Of a stretch of 64,000 nucleotides of DNA, positions 25,683-34,288 are shown one piece after another; within the stretch, counting starts at the first letter, position 1, and every line of letters starts with the position of its first letter. The notes beneath the pieces were generated by a model. That model saw only the letters and a list, made by a program, of their open reading frames with translations, ran no database searches and was not told the DNA's origin. Source of the DNA: Roseovarius litoreus (GTDB lineage Bacteria > Pseudomonadota > Alphaproteobacteria > Rhodobacterales > Rhodobacteraceae). The translations under genes and the position numbers were made by a program. The DNA is taken from NCBI RefSeq assembly GCF_900142765.1, contig NZ_FRCB01000001.1, positions 310,001-374,000 on the forward strand. The letters are read 5' to 3'.

Positions 25683-26098
25683 TGCTCCGGCAGGCTGCCG
25701 TCTCAATGCTTGTGCTGTGGGGCTGTGCCGCCCATGCCGCAGAGCTTTTGGTGCGCATCGACCTGTCGGATCAGGAAATGACGGTGCTGCTCGACAATGC
25801 CCCGGCCCATAGCTGGCCCGTGTCCACCGCGCGGGCCGGTAAATTCACGCCGACGGGGCTTTATTCGGTGCAGTCCATGGTGCCGATGCACTACTCGACG
25901 CTTTATGACAATGCGCCGATGCCGTGGTCGATCTTCTTTTCCGGCAACTTCGCCATTCATGGCACCACCCAGACCGACCGGCTTGGCACACCCGCCTCGG
26001 CCGGCTGCGTCCGCCTGCACCCGGATGACGCAAGAATGCTCTATGACCTCGTGCAGTCTTATGGCGTGGACAAGACGCTGATCGAAATCGTCGACTGA
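25682..26098 (+). CDS. L,D-transpeptidase (YkuD domain)
   Basis: A 138-residue exported protein with signal peptide ([20 protein letters not shown], cleavage near residue 20). The YkuD domain has [13 protein letters not shown] and [11 protein letters not shown], giving the catalytic His and Cys. These enzymes form 3-3 peptidoglycan cross-links or attach lipoproteins in the periplasm. It is very short (about 118 mature residues), a minimal catalytic domain without a LysM or other binding module. Translation is coupled to terB. Confidence 0.88.
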   Translation: MLRQAAVSMLVLWGCAAHAAELLVRIDLSDQEMTVLLDNAPAHSWPVSTARAGKFTPTGLYSVQSMVPMHYSTLYDNAPMPWSIFFSGNFAIHGTTQTDRLGTPASAGCVRLHPDDARMLYDLVQSYGVDKTLIEIVD

Positions 26099-26127
26099 GC
26101 TTTCGCGCCACCCCAAAGCGCCGGCCC

Positions 26128-26158
26128 TTGACCTTCCCGTCACTGGAAGCCTTATGTG
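26128..26158 (+). promoter_or_regulatory. CueR/HmrR-type copper operator and promoter of copA
   Basis: TTGACC (26128-26133) and TATGTG (26153-26158) are 19 bp apart, the stretched spacing of MerR-family promoters. Between them lies the dyad CTTCC (26133-26137) N7 GGAAG (26145-26149), which matches copper-responsive CueR sites. The regulator gene is downstream of copA. Confidence 0.75.
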
Positions 26159-26178
26159 AAGGTGCGAAGGGAAACACC

Positions 26179-28683
26179 ATGGCACAAGACAAACTCCGCA
26201 TCGAAGTTCAGAACCTGTCCTGCGCCGGCTGCGCCGGTCGCGCCGAACGCGCGCTGCAGGCTGTGCCGGGTGTCTCCGACGTGTCGATCAATTTTGCGAC
26301 CGGCACCGCCCAGATGCAGATCGACGGTGCCGATCTGCACGACATCACCAACGCCCTGCAGGCCGCCAACTATCCGGCCCGCGAAGCGACGCTGACGCTC
26401 GCCGTGTCCGGCATGACCTGTGCCTCCTGCGTGGGCCGGGTCGAAGACGCGCTGCGCGCGCGCCCCGGCGTGCTGGAAGCGTCGGTCAACCTTGCCACCG
26501 AACAGGCGCAGGTCCGCTACCTGCCCGGCGCCACCGATCCCACCGAGCTTGCCCGCGCCGTGACCGAAACCGGGTATCCCGCACGCCCCGCCGAAGACCT
26601 CTCCGACGATCAGGCGACCCGCCGCGCCGCCGAGATCACCCATGCCCGCCGACTGACCCTTGTCGCGGGCCTCCTGACCCTGCCGGTGTTCATTCTGGAA
26701 ATGGGCGGGCATGTGATCCCGGGCTTTCACGCCCTCGTGCATCAGACGATCGGCCATCAAAGCTCGTGGATGATCCAGTTCACACTGACGACGCTCGTGC
26801 TTGTCTGGCCCGGTCGTGGCTTTTTCACCCGTGGCGTGCCCGCCCTTCTCAAGGGGGCGCCGGACATGAACAGCCTTGTCGCGCTCGGAACCTCGGCGGC
26901 ATGGGGCTTTTCGACCATCGCCCTCTTTGCCCCCGGTCTTTTGCCCTCGGGCGCGCGCGCCGTCTATTTCGAAGCGGCCGCCGTGATCGTCACCCTGATC
27001 CTTCTGGGCCGCTGGCTCGAAGCGCGCGCCAAGGGCCGCACCGGCGCCGCGATCCAGAAACTCATCGGCCTGCAGGCTCATACCGCCCGCGTCGAGCGCA
27101 AGGGCAAGGTGACTGAGGTGGCCATAGACACGCTCGGCGTCGGCGATATCGTCCATGTCCGCCCCGGTGAGAAGATCGCCATCGATGGCGAGATCACCTC
27201 GGGCCACAGCCATGTCGACGAAAGCATGATCTCGGGCGAGCCGATCCCCGTCGGCAAGGCCCCGGGCGACAGCGTGATCGGCGGCACGATCAACGGCGAA
27301 GGCGCGCTCATCTTCCGCGCCACCAAGGTGGGCCGCGACACGATGCTGTCGCAGATCATCTCGATGGTCGAAGAGGCTCAGGGCGCCAAGCTGCCGATCC
27401 AGTCGCTCGCGGATCGCGTGGTACGCATCTTCGTACCGGCGGTGATCGCCGTGGCGCTGACGACCATCGCCGCCTGGCTGTTCTTCGGCCCCGATCCCGC
27501 GCTGACCTTCGCGTTGGTGGCGGGTGTGTCGGTGCTCATCATCGCCTGCCCCTGCGCTATGGGCCTGGCCACGCCCACCTCGATCATGGTGGGCACCGGG
27601 CGCGCTGCGGAACTGGGTGTGCTTTTCCGCAAGGGCGATGCCCTGCAAAAACTGGACGAGGCCAAGGTCGTCGCCTTCGACAAGACCGGCACCCTGACCG
27701 AGGGCCGCCCCCGCCTCACCCGGATCGACACCGCCAATGGCCATGAGCGGGACGCGACACTGGCCCTGATCGCCGCCGTCGAAAGCCAGTCCGAACATCC
27801 CATCGCCCGCAGCATCGAACAGGCCGCCCGCGACCGTGGCCTGACCCTGCCGCAGGCCCGCCAGGTCAAGGCGATCACCGGCTTCGGCCTGTCGGCGAAC
27901 GTGGACGGCCACGACGTTCTGATCGGCGCCGAACGACTGATGCGCCGCGAGGGGATCGACACAACACCGCTTGCCACCGCCCTTGCCCGCATCGCCGCCG
28001 ACGGCCAAACCCCGGTCTTCGCGGCCATCGACGGGCGGCTTGCCGCCCTTCTCGCCGTGGCCGACCCGGTCAAGCCCACCAGCCGCGCGGTGATCGACAG
28101 CCTGCATGCCAGCGGCCTCAAGGTGGCGATGATCACCGGCGACACGCAGGCCACCGCACAGGCCATCGCCGCCGAGCTGGGCATCGACCATGTCGAGGCC
28201 GAAACCCTGCCCGATGGCAAGGTCGCCGCAATCGACACGCTGCGCGCGCGCTTCGGCAGCGTGGCTTTCGTGGGCGACGGCATCAACGACGCCCCGGCCC
28301 TCGCCGCGGCCGATACCGGCATCGCCGTGGGCAGCGGCACCGATGTCGCGATCGAAGCCGCCGATATCGTGCTGATCTCCGGGGATCTGTCGGGCGTGGT
28401 CAACGCGCTGCACCTGTCGCGGGCCACCATGCGCAACATCCGCCAGAACCTGTTCTGGGCCTTCGCCTATAACACCGCGCTCATTCCGGTCGCGGCGGGG
28501 GCGCTCTATCCCGTCGCCGGTCTCATGCTGTCACCGATGCTGGCCGCAGGCGCCATGGCCCTCAGCTCGGTCTTCGTGCTGTCGAACGCGCTGCGTCTGC
28601 GCCGCGTCGGCGCCGCCATGGACCGCCCCGACGCCTCGCATCCGCCCACACCATCGGCACAGCCCATGCCCTTGCATCAATGA
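26179..28683 (+). CDS. copA: Copper-exporting P1B-type ATPase
   Basis: An 834-residue inner-membrane pump that expels Cu(I) to the periplasm. Two N-terminal heavy-metal domains have CAGC (C15, C18) and CASC (C82, C85). The transmembrane Cu site is CPC at 457-459 ([13 protein letters not shown]), the phosphorylated Asp is D501 in DKTGTLTEG, and [10 protein letters not shown] closes the P domain. The phosphatase motif SGEPIPVGK is present. The start [10 protein letters not shown] follows AAGGGAAACACC. cueR lies 8 bp after the stop, forming a copper module with the operator upstream. Confidence 0.95.
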   Translation: MAQDKLRIEVQNLSCAGCAGRAERALQAVPGVSDVSINFATGTAQMQIDGADLHDITNALQAANYPAREATLTLAVSGMTCASCVGRVEDALRARPGVLEASVNLATEQAQVRYLPGATDPTELARAVTETGYPARPAEDLSDDQATRRAAEITHARRLTLVAGLLTLPVFILEMGGHVIPGFHALVHQTIGHQSSWMIQFTLTTLVLVWPGRGFFTRGVPALLKGAPDMNSLVALGTSAAWGFSTIALFAPGLLPSGARAVYFEAAAVIVTLILLGRWLEARAKGRTGAAIQKLIGLQAHTARVERKGKVTEVAIDTLGVGDIVHVRPGEKIAIDGEITSGHSHVDESMISGEPIPVGKAPGDSVIGGTINGEGALIFRATKVGRDTMLSQIISMVEEAQGAKLPIQSLADRVVRIFVPAVIAVALTTIAAWLFFGPDPALTFALVAGVSVLIIACPCAMGLATPTSIMVGTGRAAELGVLFRKGDALQKLDEAKVVAFDKTGTLTEGRPRLTRIDTANGHERDATLALIAAVESQSEHPIARSIEQAARDRGLTLPQARQVKAITGFGLSANVDGHDVLIGAERLMRREGIDTTPLATALARIAADGQTPVFAAIDGRLAALLAVADPVKPTSRAVIDSLHASGLKVAMITGDTQATAQAIAAELGIDHVEAETLPDGKVAAIDTLRARFGSVAFVGDGINDAPALAAADTGIAVGSGTDVAIEAADIVLISGDLSGVVNALHLSRATMRNIRQNLFWAFAYNTALIPVAAGALYPVAGLMLSPMLAAGAMALSSVFVLSNALRLRRVGAAMDRPDASHPPTPSAQPMPLHQ

Positions 28684-28691
28684 GGTCCGCC

Positions 28692-29078
28692 ATGAATATC
28701 GGGGATATCGCCAAACGCACTGGCCTGCCCGCCAAGACCATCCGCTATTACGAAGAGATCGGCCTTGTCACACCGCATCGCGAAGCCAATGGCTACCGTG
28801 TCTTCGACGACAAGGACATGCACCGCCTGACCTTTCTGGCGCGGGCCCGTGCGCTCGGCTTCCCGATCGAGGATTGCCGCACGCTCCTTGCCCTCTACAA
28901 GGACGACACCCGCGCCAGCGCCGATGTCAAACGCATCGCCCAGGACCATCTTGCCCAGATCGAGGACAAGATCCTGCAGCTTCAATCCATGCGCGATACG
29001 CTCACCCATCTGGTCCGCGAATGCGCCGGCGACAACCGCCCCGATTGCCCCATCCTCAAGGATCTCGCCAAGGGCTGA
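28692..29078 (+). CDS. cueR: Cu(I)-responsive regulator CueR
   Basis: A 128-residue MerR-family activator. The N-terminal winged helix is MNIGDIAKRTGLPAKTIRYY, followed by a dimerisation helix. The metal site is C111 and C119 in the motif CAGDNRPDC, the C-x7-C of CueR/HmrR that binds Cu(I) with two thiolates. ATG 28692 after GAGG is chosen; an earlier start adds four residues. It probably activates copA through the dyad at 26128 and would be co-transcribed with it, giving positive feedback. Confidence 0.92.
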   Translation: MNIGDIAKRTGLPAKTIRYYEEIGLVTPHREANGYRVFDDKDMHRLTFLARARALGFPIEDCRTLLALYKDDTRASADVKRIAQDHLAQIEDKILQLQSMRDTLTHLVRECAGDNRPDCPILKDLAKG

Positions 29079-29155
29079 GGGACACCCCCCTCACAAGGCC
29101 GGCGGCGTCGGCGGGACGCGTGCGCCCCTCTCACATCCCGTACACGGATGGGAAC

Positions 29156-30346
29156 TCACTCAACCAGACTGTAGCGTATGGGAAGCCGCACAGCACCCGT
29201 ATTGCCACTATCGGGAAGCCATTCCGGCCCTGAACCATACGCCACCGTCTTGAATGTCCGCCGCAACGCGCGCAGCGCCGCGGCCATGTCGGTGCGCGCC
29301 ACGAAATGCCCGATGCAATGATGCGCGCCGCCCCCGAACCCGAAATGCAGCTTGCGCTTAGCGGTGATGTCGAAACCGGGATCGTCACAAACCAGAGGAT
29401 CACGGGCCGAGGCATGGACCAGCAGATGCAGCACCGTGCCCGCCTTGATCTTCTGCCCGTTCACCTCGACATCTTCCACCGCCTCGCGCGTCGCCCATGT
29501 GGTGGTGGGCCGGGCGCGGATGAATTCCTCGATCGCCGCCGGGATCAGCCCCTCATCCTCGCGCAGCGCCTGCCATTGCGCAGGGTTCTCGATGAACAGC
29601 GACAGCCCAAGCCCCAGAAGCGCCCGCGTCGTATCGACCCCGCCGAAGATCGAAATCACGATGGTGTTCAGCAGCTCCTCATGGATGCAATCGCCATTGG
29701 CGTCGAACTCCGCCACCATCCGCGCCACGTAACTGGAGTCATCCTCGCCGCGCCGCACCCGTGTCACCAGCTGATCGGCCAATTGAAAGAGCGTCTCGCA
29801 GGCCGCGTTGAACCGGGCTTCATGGCGCTTGGCCTCGATCCCCATCGCCAGCCCCAGATCGGCGGCATTATGCGCCACAAGCGGCCAGGCCTCGCGCTCC
29901 ATACCCAGAAGCGTGGTGATCGCCTGACCGGCGAAGGGCGTGCAGAACGCCTCCTGAAATTCGCACCTGTCCGTCTCGCGCAGCGTGGCGCACAGATCCT
30001 CGGCGATGCGATCGAACGCCGGGATCAGGCTTTCGACATAGCCCTCCGACAGCGCCGGCACCGCCAGCGCGCGCAGCCGCTTGTGATCCTCGCCCTCGCG
30101 CCCGATCACCGACTGCCGCCAGAATTCCGCGAACCGCCCTTCGATCCCCACGGTCGCGGGCCAGTTGTGACTGCCTTGCCGAAACCGCCGGTCTCGCAGG
30201 ATGCGCCCCACCTCCATGTAGCGCAGCACCGCCAGCCCATAAGGCGTGCGCGCGCACCAATGCGCCTCCCTCGCCGCCACGACTTCGGGCCCCCGGGTGG
30301 AAACGGCAGGATCGCTCAGATCCAGATAGGGCAAGGCGTCGGTCAT
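29156..30346 (-). CDS. Cytochrome P450
   Basis: A 396-residue soluble bacterial P450. The haem-binding loop is FGFGGGAHHCIGHFVAR with the thiolate C344; the I-helix oxygen motif is ISIFGGVDTTRALLGLG, and the K-helix ExxR lies in AIEEFIRARPT. The Ala/Gly before the Asp-Thr pair is GGVDTT rather than AGxDTT. It probably hydroxylates a terpene, fatty acid or aromatic substrate, with ferredoxin and reductase supplied from elsewhere since none is adjacent. The substrate cannot be read from the sequence. Confidence 0.9.
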   Translation of the reverse strand: MTDALPYLDLSDPAVSTRGPEVVAAREAHWCARTPYGLAVLRYMEVGRILRDRRFRQGSHNWPATVGIEGRFAEFWRQSVIGREGEDHKRLRALAVPALSEGYVESLIPAFDRIAEDLCATLRETDRCEFQEAFCTPFAGQAITTLLGMEREAWPLVAHNAADLGLAMGIEAKRHEARFNAACETLFQLADQLVTRVRRGEDDSSYVARMVAEFDANGDCIHEELLNTIVISIFGGVDTTRALLGLGLSLFIENPAQWQALREDEGLIPAAIEEFIRARPTTTWATREAVEDVEVNGQKIKAGTVLHLLVHASARDPLVCDDPGFDITAKRKLHFGFGGGAHHCIGHFVARTDMAAALRALRRTFKTVAYGSGPEWLPDSGNTGAVRLPIRYSLVE

Positions 30347-30642
30347 GACGTATCCTCGTTCAACACACCGCTCGCGAGAATATCACGCTCTCCCCGGTCT
30401 ACATAGTCGCGGATCGGCCTGCCCTGATCTCTGCGCTCGCCTTGGCTGCGGCAGACACAGGTTCAGTTGGGACAGTGAAGGGGGCAGTTCGGGATGGCGC
30501 AGACCCTCCCCTCGTTTCGGTAAGCAGACGCAAACGGCCCTGAGCGGACGGTCGTGTTGTGTGCAGCGAACGGCAGTTAGGAGCCCAGAGTCGCAAATGC
30601 TGCGCACCTCACCAACGACTGCTTTAGCGTCGCACCTTTAGC
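30347..30642. other. Gene-free stretch of about 300 bp
   Basis: No protein-coding frame is convincing. The text around 30540-30615 (GCAGCGAACGGCAGTTAGGA, ATGCTGCGCACCTC) reminds me of degenerate intergenic sequence common beside acquired genes in Rhodobacteraceae. It borders the GlxA-regulator/NTF2 pair. Confidence 0.45.
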
Positions 30643-31638
30643 TTAGGACAGGTTCATCCGCTCTCGGTATTTGATCGGAGGCACACCAATCAATTTGCGG
30701 AACTCTCTACGAAAGGTTTCAGGCGATCCGAAGCCACAGGCTTGCGCTACATCGGACAAGGGAATGGCGGCATTCTCAAGCAATTCGGCAGCGCGGAACA
30801 CGCGCTCGGCTCTAAGCCATTGCATGGGCGTCACTGCTGATTCTTCATGGAAACGCCGCGCCAGCGACCGCGCACTTGTTCCAGCGACCTTTGCCATCCG
30901 GGCAATGGGCCAGCTTTCGTCCAGTGATGTTCTGATTTTGTCTTGAAGGGCGGCAAGGTTCGAGCCGCCCCGCGCACGTGGTTCCGGTCTGGGCACGAAC
31001 TGGCGCTGTCCTCCGTCGCGTTGGGCAGGCAGGACCAGTCTTCTGGCGACACTGGTCGCGACTTGCGCACCGTAATCCTGACGGATGATATGCAGCCCGA
31101 GGTCCAAGCCCGCGGCAGACCCGGCGGATGTGTAGATTCCGTCTTTGCCGACAAACAGGACGTCCGGATCCACAGTCAATTCAGGGAACCGGGACGTCAG
31201 CAGATCGGTGTAGCGCCAGTGTGTCGTGACCGTTTTCCCATCAAGCAATCCTGCGGCGGCGAGGACAAAAACTCCCGAACAGATCGACGCGATCCGCGCG
31301 CCCTTCCTATGTGCCGCGCGCAAGGCGGAGCATAGCGCCGGGGGCACGGGTGAATCGACGCCACGCCAGCCCGGCACGATGATCAAGCTGGCCTCTTGCA
31401 ACGCGGCCAGATCGCTTTCGGCGTCAACCGCAATCCCGCCCATCGCCCGCAACGGCCCAGGCTCCGCCTTCACCGTCGCGAACCGATACCACTGTTTGAA
31501 TTCAGGACGCGGAAGCGCAAACAACTCGACCGCGATGCCGAATTCGAAAGTGCAAAGCCCGTCATACGCAATGGCGCATACAAGAGGGTCGCGCGCCGCC
31601 ATTTGCAATCTGGCAGAATCTGGCCGAACATTGTCCAT
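30643..31638 (-). CDS. GlxA family AraC-type transcriptional regulator
   Basis: About 331 residues. The N-terminal DJ-1/PfpI-like domain (about residues 15-190) contains ASICSGVFVLAAAGLLDGK and ASLIIVPGWRGVDSPV; the C terminus is a double AraC helix-turn-helix (WPIARMAKVAGTSARSLARR and ATP-like final helix DVAQACGFGSPETFRREFRK). Such proteins sense amines or other small molecules. ATG 31638 is chosen over an upstream TTG that would leave only 18 bp to the divergent gene. It may control that NTF2-like gene. Codon use is less GC-biased than in neighbours. Confidence 0.85.
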   Translation of the reverse strand: MDNVRPDSARLQMAARDPLVCAIAYDGLCTFEFGIAVELFALPRPEFKQWYRFATVKAEPGPLRAMGGIAVDAESDLAALQEASLIIVPGWRGVDSPVPPALCSALRAAHRKGARIASICSGVFVLAAAGLLDGKTVTTHWRYTDLLTSRFPELTVDPDVLFVGKDGIYTSAGSAAGLDLGLHIIRQDYGAQVATSVARRLVLPAQRDGGQRQFVPRPEPRARGGSNLAALQDKIRTSLDESWPIARMAKVAGTSARSLARRFHEESAVTPMQWLRAERVFRAAELLENAAIPLSDVAQACGFGSPETFRREFRKLIGVPPIKYRERMNLS

Positions 31639-31704
31639 TTTGCCAGTATCGCCTTTGATCCCGAAATGGCAAGTCTGTTTCAACAATTTAAATGGAGACC
31701 CTCA

Positions 31705-32103
31705 ATGACTGCACCAAACGATCTTATCGCCGCCGTGAACCTTTACCTCGACGGCATCCATGAGTGTGACACCGAAAAACTGAACACTGTCTTCCACTCA
31801 ACGTCGAGCCTGTTCGATTCCGACAAAGGTACGGTCTTCGCCGAGCCTATCGAAAGTTTCGTGCAAGACGTCGGCACGCGGACGTCACCGGCAAGTGTCG
31901 GCCAAGACCGAGACGCTGAAATTCTGCTGATCGACTACCTGTCCCCGATCAACGCCACCGTGAAAATCCGCATCCGCGCCCATTGCAATGTATTCGTCGA
32001 CCACCTTGGCTTCGTCAAAGGAGAAGCAGGTTGGCAGATCGTTTCCAAAATCTGGCATCTCGAGAGCGTTGTCGAAGGCGTCGCAGATCCGAACGCGGCC
32101 TGA
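31705..32103 (+). CDS. NTF2-like (putative lumazine-binding family) protein
   Basis: A 132-residue cone-shaped alpha+beta protein. The N-terminal helix pair is LIAAVNLYLDGIHECDTEKL, and the C-terminal strands DHLGFVKGEAGWQIVSKIWH end with the signature (K-x-W-x-I-V-x-K-I-x-H) of the lumazine-binding-like branch of the NTF2 superfamily. Members are enzymes, such as ketosteroid-isomerase-like, or ligand binders. It has GGAG before the ATG. It is divergent from the GlxA-type regulator by 66 bp and is probably its target. Composition is lower in GC than the surroundings. Confidence 0.75.
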   Translation: MTAPNDLIAAVNLYLDGIHECDTEKLNTVFHSTSSLFDSDKGTVFAEPIESFVQDVGTRTSPASVGQDRDAEILLIDYLSPINATVKIRIRAHCNVFVDHLGFVKGEAGWQIVSKIWHLESVVEGVADPNAA

Positions 32104-32327
32104 CTTTAAACACGGCGGAGCAGTCGTTCAGCAGTTGCAGATGAATGACCGCTCTGTCCTGCATAGCGGACCTTCGTGGTGAGCGCGGCGAACTTCTGCT
32201 TTCCGCCCTTGTCGCCAAATGCGGCGCCCAACACCATGGTCCGAGAAGGACCCAAACGCACCATCCACCACCCCAGACAGCCAAACGGCCTGACCAAAGG
32301 ACGCTACCCCTATCCACTCCCCCCCAC
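32104..32327. other. Gene-free stretch after the NTF2-like gene
   Basis: No coding frame with gene character. The segment GCATAGCGGACCTTCGTGGT followed by GAGCGCGGCGAACTTCTGC resembles, in style, the degenerate text at 30540-30615 on the other side of the regulator/NTF2 pair. With the terminator beside it the gene-free interval totals 303 bp. Confidence 0.4.
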
Positions 32328-32369
32328 AAAGAAAAAGCCCCGCCGGACCAAGGGAAGGCCGGACGGGGC
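32328..32369 (-). terminator. Terminator of the ectABC-ask operon
   Basis: GCCCCG-CCGG (32337-32346) pairs with CCGG-A-CGGGGC (32359-32369) with one bulged base, and on the minus strand runs into the complement of AAAGAAAAA (32328-32336), a T-rich tail. It lies 38 bp beyond the ask stop codon. Confidence 0.8.
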
Positions 32370-32406
32370 AAGTCGCTGAATTTTATCAGGTTTATGTCGC
32401 CGCCTT

Positions 32407-33846
32407 TCAGGCGGCTTTCTTCTTCGGCTTCAGCTCCGCCACCTCGGCAGCGGGCAGGAGCGCGCCGTGCAGCGCACCGATTGAAGCCGCCAGCGATTCT
32501 CTGGGAACGACGAATTGCACATCGACCGAGCGGGTCGTCTGATGCGCGGCCAGCACCTCGACACCGTCCGTGGCCAGCGCCTTGAGCCCCTCGCCCAACA
32601 CGTTCAACCCCGACAGATCGCGCCCGATCACCGCAGCGATGGCCAGCGGCTGGATCGTCAACTCGGCGCTTGGATAGACCTTGTTCAGATCCCTTTCTAC
32701 CTTGCGCAACTCGCGCAGGGGCGCATCCACGTAATGCGTGATCGTGTTGGCGTTCGAGGTTTTCGAAACGATCCGGATCCCGTGCCGCGTCAGCAATTCG
32801 AGGATCTTGGCGTCATATCCCTTCACGCCAACCATATCCTGTTCGAACAACTCCAGCGCATGCGCTTCAAGCCCGGTGACGATCTCGGCGCCCGGCGCGT
32901 CGGCGGGCTGATCGTCGATCAGCGTGCCGGGATCATGCGGCTCGAACGCGTTGGTCACCCGCAGCGCCACATCCGCCTGACGCAGGGTCTTGGCCGCCTT
33001 GGGGTGGATCGCCTCCATCCCCATGTTCGACAGCTGATCGGCCACGTCGTAATTCGTGTGGCCCAGCTTGCGCACCTTGCCCTTGACCAGCTTCGGATCG
33101 GCCGAGGACAGGTGGAACTCCTTGTGGATGATCGCCTCATGCGCGCCGGTCAGCGCCGCGATGCGGCTGAACGTCACCTCGGAATAACCGCGATCGAACT
33201 CGGCCATCAGCCCTTCGCGGCATTGCGCATAGCCGGTGACGATGGGCATTTCCTCGGAAAGGTCCACATCGTTCAGACCGTCGCGGATCCGCTCTTCCAG
33301 AGTCATTTCCCGCTCATCGCGCCAGCCCGACAGATCGACGAACCGCGCATTGATGCCCGCCCGGCGCAGCGCCAGCGTGGCCACATAGGCCGAATGCGCC
33401 TCGCCCAGACCGGACAGCAATTCGCGCGTCAGCATCATGTGCTGGCTCAGGCGGAAATGCCCGTAGGAACACAACCGCTGCAAATCGATCAGGCAGTTGC
33501 GCACACCCTCGACACGGTCGCGCACGAAATCATCCGCATCGCTCAGATCGGCGGGATTGCCCAGAACCGCGCCATGCGCCTCGCGCATGCCCTTGGCCAC
33601 GCCCGACAGCGCATCGAGCCAGCCGTGATCGTCCTCGTCATTGGCAAAGCGCGCATAGACGCCCGCCTCTCCGGTCTTCTTGTGCTCCAGCAGCAGGTCT
33701 GTAATGCCGCCAAAGGCCGAAACAACGAAAATCCGGTCATAGATCTTCGCGGGATCGTCGCGCTTGAACAGCGTTCCGATCAATTCGTCCAGCCGCGACA
33801 TCGATGTGCCGCCGATCTTTTCGACTGTATGGGTCGATTGGGTCAT
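32407..33846 (-). CDS. Aspartate kinase of the ectoine cluster (Ask_Ect)
   Basis: A 479-residue aspartokinase that makes aspartyl phosphate, the precursor feed for ectoine. The N terminus THTVEKIGGTSMSRLDELI has the KxGGTS phosphate motif in place of the usual KFGG, typical of the ectoine-linked form; C-terminal ACT domains span about residues 330-460. Such dedicated enzymes are less sensitive to lysine and threonine feedback (family knowledge). It is last in ectA-ectB-ectC-ask, 42 bp after ectC with a hairpin between them. Confidence 0.9.
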   Translation of the reverse strand: MTQSTHTVEKIGGTSMSRLDELIGTLFKRDDPAKIYDRIFVVSAFGGITDLLLEHKKTGEAGVYARFANDEDDHGWLDALSGVAKGMREAHGAVLGNPADLSDADDFVRDRVEGVRNCLIDLQRLCSYGHFRLSQHMMLTRELLSGLGEAHSAYVATLALRRAGINARFVDLSGWRDEREMTLEERIRDGLNDVDLSEEMPIVTGYAQCREGLMAEFDRGYSEVTFSRIAALTGAHEAIIHKEFHLSSADPKLVKGKVRKLGHTNYDVADQLSNMGMEAIHPKAAKTLRQADVALRVTNAFEPHDPGTLIDDQPADAPGAEIVTGLEAHALELFEQDMVGVKGYDAKILELLTRHGIRIVSKTSNANTITHYVDAPLRELRKVERDLNKVYPSAELTIQPLAIAAVIGRDLSGLNVLGEGLKALATDGVEVLAAHQTTRSVDVQFVVPRESLAASIGALHGALLPAAEVAELKPKKKAA

Positions 33847-33856
33847 CTTTGCTCAC

Positions 33857-33877
33857 CCCCGGGCTTGCGCCCAGGGG
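33857..33877 (-). other. Intercistronic hairpin between ectC and ask
   Basis: CCCCGGGC (33857-33864)/GCCC-A-GGGG (33869-33877) with a 4-nt loop and one bulge, in the 42-bp gap. It has no T tail on the minus strand and could reduce ask expression relative to ectABC or stabilise the upstream message. Confidence 0.45.
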
Positions 33878-33888
33878 CGCCTCTGAGT

Positions 33889-34281
33889 TCAGGATACTTC
33901 TTCGGGCGCCGCGTAAGAGCCGTCCTCGCGGTGCACTTCCCGACCGGTCACCGGCGGGTTGAACACGCAGGCCATCACCAGCTCTTCCTCGGCGCGCAGC
34001 GTGTGCCGGTCATGCTCGTTCAGGGCATACATGGTGCCCGGCTTGATCTGATGGGTCTCCCCCGTCTTCAGATCGGTGATCGAGCCTTTGCCCTGCACGC
34101 AATACACGCTTTCGAAGTGGTTCTTGTATTCGAACGTGTGTTCGCTGCCCGCTTCCAGGAACGTGATATGAAACGAAAACCCCATTCCATCATCGGCCAG
34201 CAGCATCCTCACGGATGTCCAGCGCGCATCTGAAACCGAGTTTGCGGCCTTCACCACATCATCGAAATGTCTGACGATCAT
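33889..34281 (-). CDS. ectC: L-ectoine synthase
   Basis: A 130-residue cupin that closes N-gamma-acetyl-diaminobutyrate to ectoine by loss of water. The start is MIVRHFDDVVKAANSV; the metal-binding cupin core is FEYKNHFESVYCVQGKGSI with the family Glu and Tyr, and HTLRAEEELVMACVFNPPVTG near the end supplies the His. The length is typical. It begins 7 bp after the ectB stop. Ectoine is an osmoprotectant, supporting a marine or saline habitat. Confidence 0.97.
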   Translation of the reverse strand: MIVRHFDDVVKAANSVSDARWTSVRMLLADDGMGFSFHITFLEAGSEHTFEYKNHFESVYCVQGKGSITDLKTGETHQIKPGTMYALNEHDRHTLRAEEELVMACVFNPPVTGREVHREDGSYAAPEEVS

Positions 34282-34288
34282 CTTATTT

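Noticed and set aside
26152-28413. 753-codon open frame antisense to copA
   Set aside because: Shadow frame of a clear P-type ATPase gene.
30643-32103. Toxin-antitoxin or defence module
   Set aside because: The two products are a GlxA-type regulator and an NTF2-like protein, with no nuclease, kinase or known antitoxin features.
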